This document shows positions 33,319-42,112 of a DNA stretch of 64,000 nucleotides, piece by piece. Position 1 is the first letter of the stretch. The number at the start of each line of letters is the position of its first letter. Location of the stretch: positions 151,952-215,951 of the forward strand of contig CACHTQ010000001.1 of assembly GCA_902582845.1 (NCBI GenBank), read 5' to 3'. The position numbers were made by a program, and so were the translations under genes. The stretch is from an uncultured Pelagibacteraceae bacterium. GTDB lineage: Bacteria > Pseudomonadota > Alphaproteobacteria > Pelagibacterales > Pelagibacteraceae. The notes beneath the pieces are model-generated. The model was not told where the DNA came from, ran no database searches, and saw only the letters and a program-made list of their open reading frames with translations.

Positions 33319-34296
33319 ATGGGCATTCAAGAAGTAGATTTTTCCAAAACTCTTTCAGACGACCAGGTCTATGAGTCCATTATGTCTCACTATTCTTCTC
33401 TAGGTAAAGATTGGATATCACATCAATGGAATTGGATGAACAGTGTTTATACGCCATTTAATGATCACTATAAATATATGATAATAATTTCTTTAATTGA
33501 AAAGACTCTTCAATTTTACGACCAGATGAATATTCAATACTCTTATGATGAATACTACTCGAAATCATATCTTCAAATTGATAAGTTTAGTATTACTGAA
33601 CTTTGTGAAAAATTAGATTTACCTAAAGAAACAATTAGAAGAAAAGTTATAGAACTTGAAGATGGGGGTGTGATAACTCGTAATAAAAAAAAAATTGTAA
33701 TTGATAGAAAAGCATTCGACTTTGTTAAACCTGATCGCCAAATAAAATTTTCAGCAAAATATATTTACTTAGTTTCACTAGCTTTAAACAAAGATAAAGT
33801 TTATTCAAAAAAACTTGATCAAAAAACTATTGAGAATATTGTAAAAAAAAATTTTTCATTATCATGGAGATGGTTTTACAGGATGCAGATACCTTTAATT
33901 ATAGGATATCATAAATTTTTTAAAGATTTGACAACTTTTCATATTTGGGGAACAGTTTGCATGAATCAGGTTTTAAATGTTTCAAGCCAATTAAATTCAG
34001 ATAATAAAAAATCTTCATTAGACTACTTTGCTACTAATAACATTCTCATAGAAAATCTTGGTGCAAATACTGGTATAAGTGCAATGTCCATTTCTGATAT
34101 GACAAAAATTCCTCGAGCAACAATAATTAGAAAGTGTAAATATTTAATAAAAGAAGATTTGATAAAGTTAAATGAAAAAAAACAATATGTACTAACTTCT
34201 ATGAATTTTAGAAAAATTTTACCTTATCAAACAGAAATTTTTAAATATAAAGCTAAATTTATTCGTAAAGTTTTAAATCTTCTTGTAATTTCTTAA
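33319..34296 (+). CDS. Regulator with two winged-helix domains
   Basis: A 325-residue soluble protein with two helix-turn-helix/wing units. The first (about residues 91-135) reads S-I-T-E-L-C-E-K-L-D-L-P-K-E-T-I-R-R-K-V-style and ends with a basic wing; the second (about 255-300) reads S-I-S-D-M-T-K-I-P-R-A-T-I-I-R-K-C-style with a wing ending V-L-T. No ligand domain that I know is visible; the parts between are helical and aromatic-rich. It lies behind repeated operator-like sites and is divergent from a small membrane protein. I infer autoregulation and control of those small genes. Confidence 0.72.
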   Translation: MGIQEVDFSKTLSDDQVYESIMSHYSSLGKDWISHQWNWMNSVYTPFNDHYKYMIIISLIEKTLQFYDQMNIQYSYDEYYSKSYLQIDKFSITELCEKLDLPKETIRRKVIELEDGGVITRNKKKIVIDRKAFDFVKPDRQIKFSAKYIYLVSLALNKDKVYSKKLDQKTIENIVKKNFSLSWRWFYRMQIPLIIGYHKFFKDLTTFHIWGTVCMNQVLNVSSQLNSDNKKSSLDYFATNNILIENLGANTGISAMSISDMTKIPRATIIRKCKYLIKEDLIKLNEKKQYVLTSMNFRKILPYQTEIFKYKAKFIRKVLNLLVIS

Positions 34297-34336
34297 ATCT
34301 TCAATAAATTGTCCTCGAGTATTACACAGAGGGGTC

Positions 34337-35188
34337 ATGGGTATAGTAACAACAATAGCGCCATTTGCGCTAGCTCTTATAATGTTAGGACTTGGGGCGT
34401 CATTAACAGTAAAAGATTTCACAAGAGTTTTTCATCATCCAAAAGAATTTTTCGTTGGTTTAATTTGTCAATTAGTTGTTCTTCCAATTATTGGTTATCT
34501 GTTAATAATAATTTTAAAAACTCCAGTAGAGCTAGCTTTAGGTGTTATGTTGATTGCAGCTGCACCTGGTGGAGTAACATCAAATGTGCTTACTAAATTT
34601 GCAGATGGTGATGTCGCACTATCTATATCTCTCACTGCGTTTACTAGTTTAATAAGTATTGTTTCAGTTCCTTATATAGTTTTTTTATCAATTGATTTAT
34701 TTGATATCACTTATGTAGAAAAAGAAGTTTCAATGCTTGGTATATCCTTAAAGATGTTTTTTGTAGTTACTGTGCCTGTAATAGTTGGAATGATTATTAG
34801 AAAATTTTTTAGTGATTTTATAGAAAATAATACCAAAATTATTGAGAAAGCATCCATAGGATTATTTTCAATTGTTTTTATTGCTATCTACATTCAAGAA
34901 TGGGATAGTATTATAATGTTCCTAACTACAGCAGGAACTATTGCTTTAATTCTTAATATTTCCATGATGATCATAGGCTTTTACGTCGCTAAATTTTTTG
35001 CATCAGGTGTTGCTCAGCAAAAATGTATATCTCTTGAGTGTGGATTACAAAATGGAACGTTAGCTGTTTTTGTAGGAACTCAACTGTTTGGACAAAACAT
35101 GACTTACATGGTTCCAACAGCAGCTTATGCTTTGATTATGATGATGACTTCTGTTTTTTTTGTGTTTTTCTTAAGAAATAGAACTTAA
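34337..35188 (+). CDS. BASS-family sodium:organic anion symporter
   Basis: A 283-residue membrane protein with about nine or ten helices. It has the family segments L-G-A-S-L-T-V-K-D-F near residue 19, the sodium-site-like A-A-P-G-G-V-T-S-N near 75 and L-E-C-G-L-Q-N-G-T-L near 232. BASS proteins import bile acids, pantoate, pyruvate or sulfur anions with sodium; the substrate here is unknown. AGGGG four bases before the ATG supports this start. It converges on the dimethylglycine dehydrogenase gene. Confidence 0.88.
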   Translation: MGIVTTIAPFALALIMLGLGASLTVKDFTRVFHHPKEFFVGLICQLVVLPIIGYLLIIILKTPVELALGVMLIAAAPGGVTSNVLTKFADGDVALSISLTAFTSLISIVSVPYIVFLSIDLFDITYVEKEVSMLGISLKMFFVVTVPVIVGMIIRKFFSDFIENNTKIIEKASIGLFSIVFIAIYIQEWDSIIMFLTTAGTIALILNISMMIIGFYVAKFFASGVAQQKCISLECGLQNGTLAVFVGTQLFGQNMTYMVPTAAYALIMMMTSVFFVFFLRNRT

Positions 35189-37629
35189 TTATTTTTAAAA
35201 TTAGTTTGTTTTAAAGGTTGAATAATTAAATCGATTGGATACTTTTTTTTCTCTACTTCAATGAATAGATCTTTTTTGTTGAGTTCGTCATTTGAAATAT
35301 CGTTATTAATATAACCAAATGCTAAATTTTTCTTAAAATTAAAAGAATAATTACCTGATGTTGATCTACCTATAATGTTATTTTCTAAATAAATCGGCTC
35401 ATCATGAAGCAATAAAGGCTCACCTGGCTTACTATCTTTTAAAGTAAACATTGCAAATCTACTTTTAATTTTTTCTTTTTTAATCTTTTCTAACGCTCTT
35501 TTACCAATAAATTCATCCTCTTTTTTAAAACTTATTGTGAAAGATAAACCTGCTTGATATTGATTTTCCTCTGGTGAAATATCATGTCCCCAATGTAAAA
35601 ATCCGCTCTCCATTCGCATAATATCCATGGCATGCATACCACAATTCGAAAGGTTAAAATCTTTACCTTTATCAATCAACAATTCGTAAATTTTTTTAGC
35701 GTCTTTAAATCTTACATATAGTTCAAAGCCTAATTCACCAACATATGACAATCTTTGGGTCCAAATTTTAATCCCTTCAATTGAAATATATTTTGCTGTA
35801 CCAAATCTAAATTCATCATTTTCGAAATCGTCTTTCGAAATTGATTTCATTAAAGCTCTACTTTTTGGTCCAAACACACCAAATACACAAAAATCATCTG
35901 TAACGTCTTTTAAATCTAGATCTTTTGCGAGGTATTTTTTTATGTGAAATTTATCTCTCTCCCTTGTGGCTGCAGAGCTTATAATTCTAAAATGATCTTT
36001 ATCGATACAAACAACTGTTAAATCTGCTTCAATACCACCATGAGGATTTAACATATGTGTATAAATACATTTGCCAACTTCATTTTTAATATTTGCTGTA
36101 CAAATTTTTTGTAATTCTTTGTGAGCTTTATCAGATTTAATCTCAAATTTAGAAAAAGGAGTTAAATCAAATAATCCAACATTTTTAACGGTATTATTCG
36201 TTTCATATTCTGCTGAAGGGTACCAATTTTGGTAATTATAACTGTATTCGTATTCTGTTTTTTCTCCATCTAAAGCAAACCACATAGGTCTTTCATATCC
36301 ACCAGACACACCAAAACAAGCGCCAAAACTTTTTAATTCATTGTGATATGGAAGGGTTTTTATATTCCTTGAGGTTTTATGTTGTTTAAACGGCCAATGC
36401 ATTCCATATAAATCTCCTAAAGATTCCGTAATTCTTTTTTTAATAAAACTTAGATCAGAATGAAATTTTTGAAATCTTTTGATATCATAACAAAAAATAT
36501 CTTCGTTAATATGTCCATTGATTAACCATTCAGCGGTAACTTTACCTACACCTCCACCACTTCCAATTCCAATACTATTTAAACCACAACATACAAAAAA
36601 GTTTTTTATTTCAGGTACTTCTCCTAGAAGTGTATTTGTATCTGGAGTAAATGACTCTGGGCCTGAAAAAAATTTTCTAATTCCTGCTGTTTCTAAAACT
36701 GGAAATCTTTTTATTGCAGTGGCTAAATAAGGTTCAAAATGCTCAAAATTTTCTTGAAATTCTCCAAACGAAAAATCCTCTGGAACTTTATTAATTTTAT
36801 CCCAAGCTGGAATAGACTGAGACTCAAATATACCAACTAATATTTTTCCAGCATCTTCTTTAATATAAGTCCTGTTATCAAAATCTCTTATCACTGGTAA
36901 AGTTTTAGAAAGGTTTTCAATCGGCTCTGTAATAATATAAAAATGTTCTGCAGGATAAAGAGGTATACTTACTCCAGCTTTTTCTCCAATTTGGCGTGAC
37001 CACATTCCAGAAGCTAAAACTATATACTCACAATCAATTTTTTGGCCATTTACTTTTACACCAGAAATTTTTCCATTCTTTGTTAAAATTTCATCAACAG
37101 GTGATTGTTCGAAAATTTTTGCTCCTTCCATTCTAGCTGCTTTTGCTAACATATGTGTTACTCCTGATGGATCTGCAGCACCATCACCTGGCATTAAAAT
37201 TCCTCCTAAAACTTCATCGGTATTTACAATTGAATAATCTTTTTTAATTTGTTCTTTATCTAAAATTCTAACATCAACATCAAATAGTTGTGCGGTTGTC
37301 GCTTGTCTTTGAAGCTCTTGCCATCTACCTTTATTTTCTGCAATTGAGAGAGCTCCATTCAATCTTAACCCAGCTGAGTGATCAACCTTTTTTTCAAGTT
37401 CTTTATATAAGTCAAGAGTATATTTTCTAATTTTGGTAATCGCTGCAGATGGACCTAGTTGACTTACTAATCCAGCTGCATGCCAAGTCGTGCCTGATGT
37501 TAACTGATCTCTTTCTAAAAGAATTGTATCTTTCCAACCAAATTTAGCTAAATGGTAAGCGACTGAACAACCAACCACTCCACCTCCGATCACAACAACT
37601 TTGGTGCTACTTGGAAGTTTTTTTTCCAT
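35185..37629 (-). CDS. Dimethylglycine/sarcosine dehydrogenase (FAD plus folate domain)
   Basis: An 814-residue enzyme of the DMGDH/SARDH family. An N-terminal FAD domain has V-V-I-G-G-G-V-V-G-C-S near residue 11 and S-G-T-T-W-H-A-A-G near 45, with the His that binds FAD covalently in the family. Residues from about 420 are a GcvT-like tetrahydrofolate domain with R-M-E-S-G-F-L-H-W-G-H-D near 677. It demethylates dimethylglycine or sarcosine and passes one-carbon units to folate, part of glycine betaine use. It is in the same direction as ald and the aminotransferase, with five to ten bases between. Confidence 0.9.
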   Translation of the reverse strand: MEKKLPSSTKVVVIGGGVVGCSVAYHLAKFGWKDTILLERDQLTSGTTWHAAGLVSQLGPSAAITKIRKYTLDLYKELEKKVDHSAGLRLNGALSIAENKGRWQELQRQATTAQLFDVDVRILDKEQIKKDYSIVNTDEVLGGILMPGDGAADPSGVTHMLAKAARMEGAKIFEQSPVDEILTKNGKISGVKVNGQKIDCEYIVLASGMWSRQIGEKAGVSIPLYPAEHFYIITEPIENLSKTLPVIRDFDNRTYIKEDAGKILVGIFESQSIPAWDKINKVPEDFSFGEFQENFEHFEPYLATAIKRFPVLETAGIRKFFSGPESFTPDTNTLLGEVPEIKNFFVCCGLNSIGIGSGGGVGKVTAEWLINGHINEDIFCYDIKRFQKFHSDLSFIKKRITESLGDLYGMHWPFKQHKTSRNIKTLPYHNELKSFGACFGVSGGYERPMWFALDGEKTEYEYSYNYQNWYPSAEYETNNTVKNVGLFDLTPFSKFEIKSDKAHKELQKICTANIKNEVGKCIYTHMLNPHGGIEADLTVVCIDKDHFRIISSAATRERDKFHIKKYLAKDLDLKDVTDDFCVFGVFGPKSRALMKSISKDDFENDEFRFGTAKYISIEGIKIWTQRLSYVGELGFELYVRFKDAKKIYELLIDKGKDFNLSNCGMHAMDIMRMESGFLHWGHDISPEENQYQAGLSFTISFKKEDEFIGKRALEKIKKEKIKSRFAMFTLKDSKPGEPLLLHDEPIYLENNIIGRSTSGNYSFNFKKNLAFGYINNDISNDELNKKDLFIEVEKKKYPIDLIIQPLKQTNFKNN

Positions 37630-37633
37630 TCAA

Positions 37634-38752
37634 TTAATTTTTGATTGCATCTCCTGGGTTAACATATTCATGTCCAAACACATCTGCAACAGCTTTATAA
37701 GTCACATGACCCTTGTGAATATTTAATCCTGCTAAAAAGTTTTTATCCTCACTAAGAGCTTTTTGATAACCTTTATTAGCTAATTTGACTAAATAAGGAA
37801 GTGTTGCCTTGTTCAATGCAATAGTTGAAGTTCTAGGAACCCCTCCTGGCATGTTAGCCACACAATAATGAACAACATTATCAACAATAAAGGTTGGATC
37901 ATTAAAAGTAGTTGGTTTACTAGTTTCTACACAACCACCTTGATCAATTGCAACATCAACAATAACTGAACCTCTCTTCATTAATTTTAACATATCTTTA
38001 GTAACTAACTTCGGTGCCTCTGCTCCAGGGATTAAAACGCCTCCTACTATTAAATCGGCTTCAGCTACTAATTTTTTTAAATCTATTTTGTCACTTTGTT
38101 CTGGAATAATTTTATCTCCAAACATTTCAACTAATTGTTTAAGTCTTGCTTCTGATTTGTCTACAACATGAACTTTGGCACGCATGCCAGTCGCTATAGT
38201 TGCAGCGTTTTCTCCTACTACGCCTCCACCTAAAATTAAAACATTCGCTGGTTCTCCACCAGGAGCTCCACCCAATAATACTCCTCTACCTTTTTGATTT
38301 TTTTCTAAACAATGTGCACCTGCTTGAACTGACATACGTCCTGCTACGGCACTCATTGGTGCAAGTAGAGGAAGCCTTCCATTATCATCAGTAATAGTTT
38401 CATATGCTATATTAATACTTTTTGATTTAACTAAACCCTCAGTCAATTCTTTTGCGGCAGCCAGATGTAAATAAGTATATACAATTTGATTTTCTTTAAT
38501 CATTTCAACCTCAACTTTCTGAGGTTCTTTAACTTTAACAATTATTTCAGCGTCATTAAAAATATCAGTAGCTTTTTCTACAATTTTTGCACCAGCATTT
38601 TTGTACTGATCATTGTCGAAACCTGCTTCAAAGCCTCCATTATTTTCAACTAAAACTTCGTGCCCCTCAGAAACAAGAGTTTTTACACTATTTGGAGTTA
38701 AGCCTATTCTATTTTCTTGAGTTTTAATTTCTTTAGGTACGCCAATTCTCAT
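37634..38752 (-). CDS. ald: Alanine dehydrogenase
   Basis: A 372-residue NAD-dependent enzyme: start M-R-I-G-V-P-K-E-I-K, V-K-V-K-E-P near residue 72, Y-T-Y-L-H-L-A near 92 with the catalytic histidine, and the NAD motif I-L-G-G-G-V-V-G near 171. It interconverts alanine and pyruvate with ammonia. It lies directly downstream of a pyruvate-dependent omega-aminotransferase, where it can regenerate pyruvate and release the nitrogen as ammonia. This is the classic partner of taurine:pyruvate aminotransferase. Confidence 0.94.
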   Translation of the reverse strand: MRIGVPKEIKTQENRIGLTPNSVKTLVSEGHEVLVENNGGFEAGFDNDQYKNAGAKIVEKATDIFNDAEIIVKVKEPQKVEVEMIKENQIVYTYLHLAAAKELTEGLVKSKSINIAYETITDDNGRLPLLAPMSAVAGRMSVQAGAHCLEKNQKGRGVLLGGAPGGEPANVLILGGGVVGENAATIATGMRAKVHVVDKSEARLKQLVEMFGDKIIPEQSDKIDLKKLVAEADLIVGGVLIPGAEAPKLVTKDMLKLMKRGSVIVDVAIDQGGCVETSKPTTFNDPTFIVDNVVHYCVANMPGGVPRTSTIALNKATLPYLVKLANKGYQKALSEDKNFLAGLNIHKGHVTYKAVADVFGHEYVNPGDAIKN

Positions 38753-38761
38753 TAACGAAAT

Positions 38762-40108
38762 TTAATTCTTTTTACTTTTTGCGTAATTAGTTATTCCGGT
38801 TCTTAATTTTTCAATAATTTCATCAATATGTTTTTTTTCACAAATAAACATCGGTGCTATAATTAAACAATCACCTGTAGCTTTGAAATTTACTCCAGCA
38901 TCATAACAATGTTTAAAAGTAGCTAAGCCTGCTTTACCAGGTCTACCATCAGTTTTAATATCTATACCACCCATCATTCCATAGCCTCTAATGTTATCCA
39001 CTACATCAATATCTTTCAGAGAGAATAGTCCTTCTTGGAAGTAAGGAGCAAGTTCTTTTGCTCTATTGAAAATATCCTCTTTTTCGAAAATATCTTGCAC
39101 AGCTAATGCTGCTGCAACAGAAACTGGTATTCCTGAATAAGTGTAACCATGAAATAATTCTATTGCACCTTTTGGAGAATTATCCATAACTGCATCATAA
39201 ATTTCTTCTTTACATGCAACCACACCAAAAGGAACTATTCCATTAGTTGTTGCTTTAGCCATAGTCATTATGTCAGGTGTTACACCAAACTCTTGAGCTC
39301 CAAATGCTGAGCCAGTTCTTCCCCAGCCTGTAATTACCTCATCAAAAATTAAGAGTATTTTATGCTTATCACAAAGTTCTCTCAATCTTTGTAAATATCC
39401 AACTGGTGGAACTAAAGTTCCTGTTGAACCAGCAATTGGCTCGACAATACACGCTGCAATATTTTCTGAACCGAAATTAGTACAAATTCTTTCTAAGTCA
39501 TTTGCAATTTCAGCACCTGTTTCAGGTTGACCTGATATAAATTTATGTTCATCTAAATGTGTATGTCTCATATGAACAACACCTGGCATCAAAACACTTG
39601 CATAGGCTTTCACATTATTAATCATACCACCTACTGATGTTGCTCCAATATTCATTCCATGATACGCACGTTCTCTTCCAACAAATCTAAATCTTTGTCC
39701 TTCGCCTCTTGCTTTATGGTAGGCAATACTAATTTTAATCGCTGTTTCAACTGCAGTAGACCCACAGATCGTATAAAATATTTTATTTAAATTTCCTGGT
39801 GTATGTTTTGATATTCTGGTCGCTAACTCAAAAGATCCACCAAATCCTTGTTGGAAGGGTTGACAATAATCTAAAGTTTGTAATTGATTTGTTATTGCTT
39901 CAATAATTTCTTTTCTACCATGTCCTAAAGGATTACAAAATAATCCTGAGCTTGCATCAATTTGAGTTTTGCCTTGGTGATTTTTTAAATATACACCTTT
40001 GGCTTCCACTATAAGTTTTGGATTTTCTTTAAAATCTTTATTAGATGTAAATGGCATCCAATGTTCATTTAAAGAATTAGGTACAGATGTTCTTTTTTCT
40101 GAGCTCAT
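38762..40108 (-). CDS. Omega-amino acid/taurine:pyruvate aminotransferase
   Basis: A 448-residue class III PLP aminotransferase. It begins with H-W-M-P-F-T-S-N-K-D-F-K, typical of beta-alanine:pyruvate transaminases, has G-S-T-A-V-E-T-A-I-K near 115, I-F-D-E-V-I-T-G-W-G-R-T-G near 254 and the PLP lysine in M-A-K-A-T-T-N-G. Divergent TauABC genes suggest taurine or a similar omega-amino acid as substrate, giving sulfoacetaldehyde from taurine. Sequence alone also allows beta-alanine or hypotaurine, so I give no gene symbol. Confidence 0.87.
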   Translation of the reverse strand: MSSEKRTSVPNSLNEHWMPFTSNKDFKENPKLIVEAKGVYLKNHQGKTQIDASSGLFCNPLGHGRKEIIEAITNQLQTLDYCQPFQQGFGGSFELATRISKHTPGNLNKIFYTICGSTAVETAIKISIAYHKARGEGQRFRFVGRERAYHGMNIGATSVGGMINNVKAYASVLMPGVVHMRHTHLDEHKFISGQPETGAEIANDLERICTNFGSENIAACIVEPIAGSTGTLVPPVGYLQRLRELCDKHKILLIFDEVITGWGRTGSAFGAQEFGVTPDIMTMAKATTNGIVPFGVVACKEEIYDAVMDNSPKGAIELFHGYTYSGIPVSVAAALAVQDIFEKEDIFNRAKELAPYFQEGLFSLKDIDVVDNIRGYGMMGGIDIKTDGRPGKAGLATFKHCYDAGVNFKATGDCLIIAPMFICEKKHIDEIIEKLRTGITNYAKSKKN

Positions 40109-40142
40109 ATTAAAATTTTATAATTGGTTAATTAGTGAATCC

Positions 40143-40161
40143 TTAGACTAATTAAGTCCAA
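40143..40161. promoter_or_regulatory. Imperfect palindrome resembling a TauR box
   Basis: A 19-bp near-palindrome in the aminotransferase/tauA gap; 16 of 19 positions match its own reverse complement. The minus-strand half reads TTGGACTTAA, nine of ten bases like the CTGGACYTAA repeat I recall for the taurine regulator TauR. No TauR gene is in this window. Confidence 0.4.
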
Positions 40162-40181
40162 TAAACCACCAAAATAATTGT

Positions 40182-40198
40182 CACAACTTAAAGTTGTG
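40182..40198. promoter_or_regulatory. Perfect palindrome CACAACTT-A-AAGTTGTG
   Basis: A 17-bp exact palindrome with 8-bp arms lies midway between the starts of the aminotransferase and tauA genes, a good place for a regulator acting on both. No T-run follows, so it is not a terminator. The binding protein is unknown. Confidence 0.5.
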
Positions 40199-40284
40199 TA
40201 ACTAGAATGAGCATTTTTTTGTTTTACATATAGGTCAATTTAATCTTAAAATTGAAACATATAAATAAACAAGGAAGAGGAAAA

Positions 40285-41226
40285 ATGAAAAAAATAATTA
40301 GTTTTATTCTTGGATGTTTTGTAGCTCTTAATCTTTCAGTTTCAGTTGCTAATTCAGCAGCTAATGAAGTTAGAGTTGCATACTTCTTAGAGTGGCCAAG
40401 CCCGAATCTAGAGGATATGATGAAGAAAAACTTCGCCAAAGCTCTTGGGGTTCCTGTTAAGTGGACAAACTTTACAAATGGTGGTGCAATGACTGATGCT
40501 ATGTTAGCAGGAGATATTGATATCTCTTACTCTCAAGGTTTAGTTCCATTCATTAATGCTGTTAAATCAAAAGCTCCTATCAAACTTGTAGATGTAGCTA
40601 TGGAATACGGTATGGGTGGTACAACATGTGTAACATCTAATGCTTCAGGTATTACAAAAGCTAACGCTACAGAACTTGAAGGTAAAAAAGTTGCTGTTCC
40701 ACTAGGTACAATGGCTGAATACGTTTTTGATGAAAGTATGAAAGTTGTTGGTGCGGACAGAAAAAAAATGGATATCATTCAAATGGACCCTGAAGAAGGT
40801 GCTGCTGCTTTAGTAAGTGGTGATGTTGTAATGGCATGTTTATTTGGTGGTAACTCAATTAAAGCTGCAACTGCAGTTGGATCTAGATTACTTACAGTTC
40901 AAGAAGCTAGAGATGCAGGTATCTTAGGTATTGATATCACTTCAGTAACTACAAAGTTTATGAAGGAAAATCCAGGTATGCTAAGAACTTTTATTGAAGT
41001 AACTCATGAGGCTAATGCGAGATATAGAGCTGGTAAAAGCGATATGAACGCAATGTCGAAAGCTTCTGAAATGAAAGTTGCCGATATGAAAGAAACTTTA
41101 AGTGGCTTTAAATTTCTAACACCTGAGGAAACTAAACAATCTATGGAAAGTGGAAATCTTGATGCATTCTTAAAAGGAATGGGAACACCAAGAGGAAACG
41201 TAGATACTAGTTTCTTACCTTTATAA
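40285..41226 (+). CDS. tauA: Taurine-type ABC transporter substrate-binding protein
   Basis: A periplasmic binding protein of the TauA/SsuA/NrtA family, 313 residues from the ATG at 40285. The longer form from a TTG at 40252 lacks a ribosome site, while GGAAGAGG lies just before 40285 and a normal signal peptide (cleavage after A-N-S-A) then follows. The mature part has V-R-V-A-Y-F-L-E-W-P, G-D-I-D-I-S-Y-S-Q-G and V-A-V-P-L-G-T-M-A-E. It probably binds taurine or another sulfonate or amino-sulfonate. A strong terminator separates it from tauB. Confidence 0.87.
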   Translation: MKKIISFILGCFVALNLSVSVANSAANEVRVAYFLEWPSPNLEDMMKKNFAKALGVPVKWTNFTNGGAMTDAMLAGDIDISYSQGLVPFINAVKSKAPIKLVDVAMEYGMGGTTCVTSNASGITKANATELEGKKVAVPLGTMAEYVFDESMKVVGADRKKMDIIQMDPEEGAAALVSGDVVMACLFGGNSIKAATAVGSRLLTVQEARDAGILGIDITSVTTKFMKENPGMLRTFIEVTHEANARYRAGKSDMNAMSKASEMKVADMKETLSGFKFLTPEETKQSMESGNLDAFLKGMGTPRGNVDTSFLPL

Positions 41227-41247
41227 TCTAAAGGAAATTTAAATTTT

Positions 41248-41287
41248 AATAGGCGCCAATTGTAATAAATTGGTGCCTATTTTTTTA
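41248..41287 (+). terminator. Terminator/attenuator between tauA and tauB
   Basis: AATAGGCGCCAATT (41248-41261) pairs with AATTGGTGCCTATT (41268-41281) through a 14-position stem containing one G-T wobble, followed by T. It lies 28 bp before the tauB start and should keep tauA mRNA more abundant than tauBC. Confidence 0.82.
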
Positions 41288-41314
41288 TTAAAAATTCAAA
41301 TATAAAGTCTCTTT

Positions 41315-42112
41315 ATGAGTGATTTAATTTCACAAAATCTAAACATGATTTTTAAGACTCCTAAAGGAGAAACTGTTCACGCATTAAAAGATTTAAATTT
41401 TACTCTTAAAAAAGGAGAGCTTCTTACAGTTCTTGGGCCGTCTGGTTGTGGAAAGACCACATTACTAAACATTACTGCAGGATTTATTAGACCAACTTCA
41501 GGGAGCATTACTTTAAATAATAAAGAAATAGATGGACCAGGAGTTGAGCGAGGAATGGTTTTTCAGCAAGGTGCTTTGTTCGAATGGCTTACAGTTGCCG
41601 AAAATGTGAACTTTGGATTAAGAATGAAAAAAGAAGATCCAGTTGAGACTCAGAAAAAAGTTGATGAATGGTTAGAGATTGTTGGATTAAAAGGTTTTGG
41701 AAACACACCAACTTATCAATTATCTGGAGGAATGCAGCAGAGAGTTGCGCTTGCAAGATGTCTAATCAATAATCCAGATTTGATTTTAATGGATGAACCA
41801 TTAGGAGCCCTTGATGCTCTTACAAGAGAAAAAATGCAGTCCCTAGTTTTAAAAATTTGGAAAGAAACTGGTAAAACAATTATTCTTATTACTCACTCGG
41901 TTGAAGAAGCCTTGCTTCTAGGTGAAAGATTGTATGTGATGGCTCCAAGACCAGGAAGGATACATAAAGAATATAATCTTCCATTCGCTTCAATGGGATT
42001 AAAAGAGGACCTGAGGGAAATTAAAAAAAACAAAGAGTTTTCTCAAAAACGAGAAGAAATCCTTGAAATGATCTGGAACATGGAAGAAGAAATTATGGGG
42101 AAAGATAATTAA
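41315..42112 (+). CDS. tauB: Taurine-type ABC transporter ATPase
   Basis: A 265-residue ABC ATPase: Walker A G-P-S-G-C-G-K-T-T near residue 43, Q-loop V-F-Q-Q-G, signature L-S-G-G-M-Q-Q-R near 139, Walker B L-I-L-M-D-E-P-L-G-A-L-D and the H-loop I-T-H-S-V-E-E-A. It belongs to the nitrate/sulfonate/taurine group. It ends directly before the permease ATG. Confidence 0.92.
   Translation: MSDLISQNLNMIFKTPKGETVHALKDLNFTLKKGELLTVLGPSGCGKTTLLNITAGFIRPTSGSITLNNKEIDGPGVERGMVFQQGALFEWLTVAENVNFGLRMKKEDPVETQKKVDEWLEIVGLKGFGNTPTYQLSGGMQQRVALARCLINNPDLILMDEPLGALDALTREKMQSLVLKIWKETGKTIILITHSVEEALLLGERLYVMAPRPGRIHKEYNLPFASMGLKEDLREIKKNKEFSQKREEILEMIWNMEEEIMGKDN

Noticed and set aside
34297..34336. Possible riboswitch before the BASS permease gene (CCTC...GAGG pairing)
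   Set aside because: Only a 4-bp stem with a 12-nt loop; no conserved core of SAM-II, SAM-V or glycine riboswitches is visible in 40 nt.
34309..34596. Frame of 95 residues rich in Ser, Asn and Trp on the plus strand
   Set aside because: It lies in another frame over the start of the BASS permease gene, has shadow-like composition and no family match.
38762..40108. Gene symbol tpa for the aminotransferase
   Set aside because: The N-terminal motif is that of beta-alanine:pyruvate aminotransferases; context favours taurine but does not prove it.
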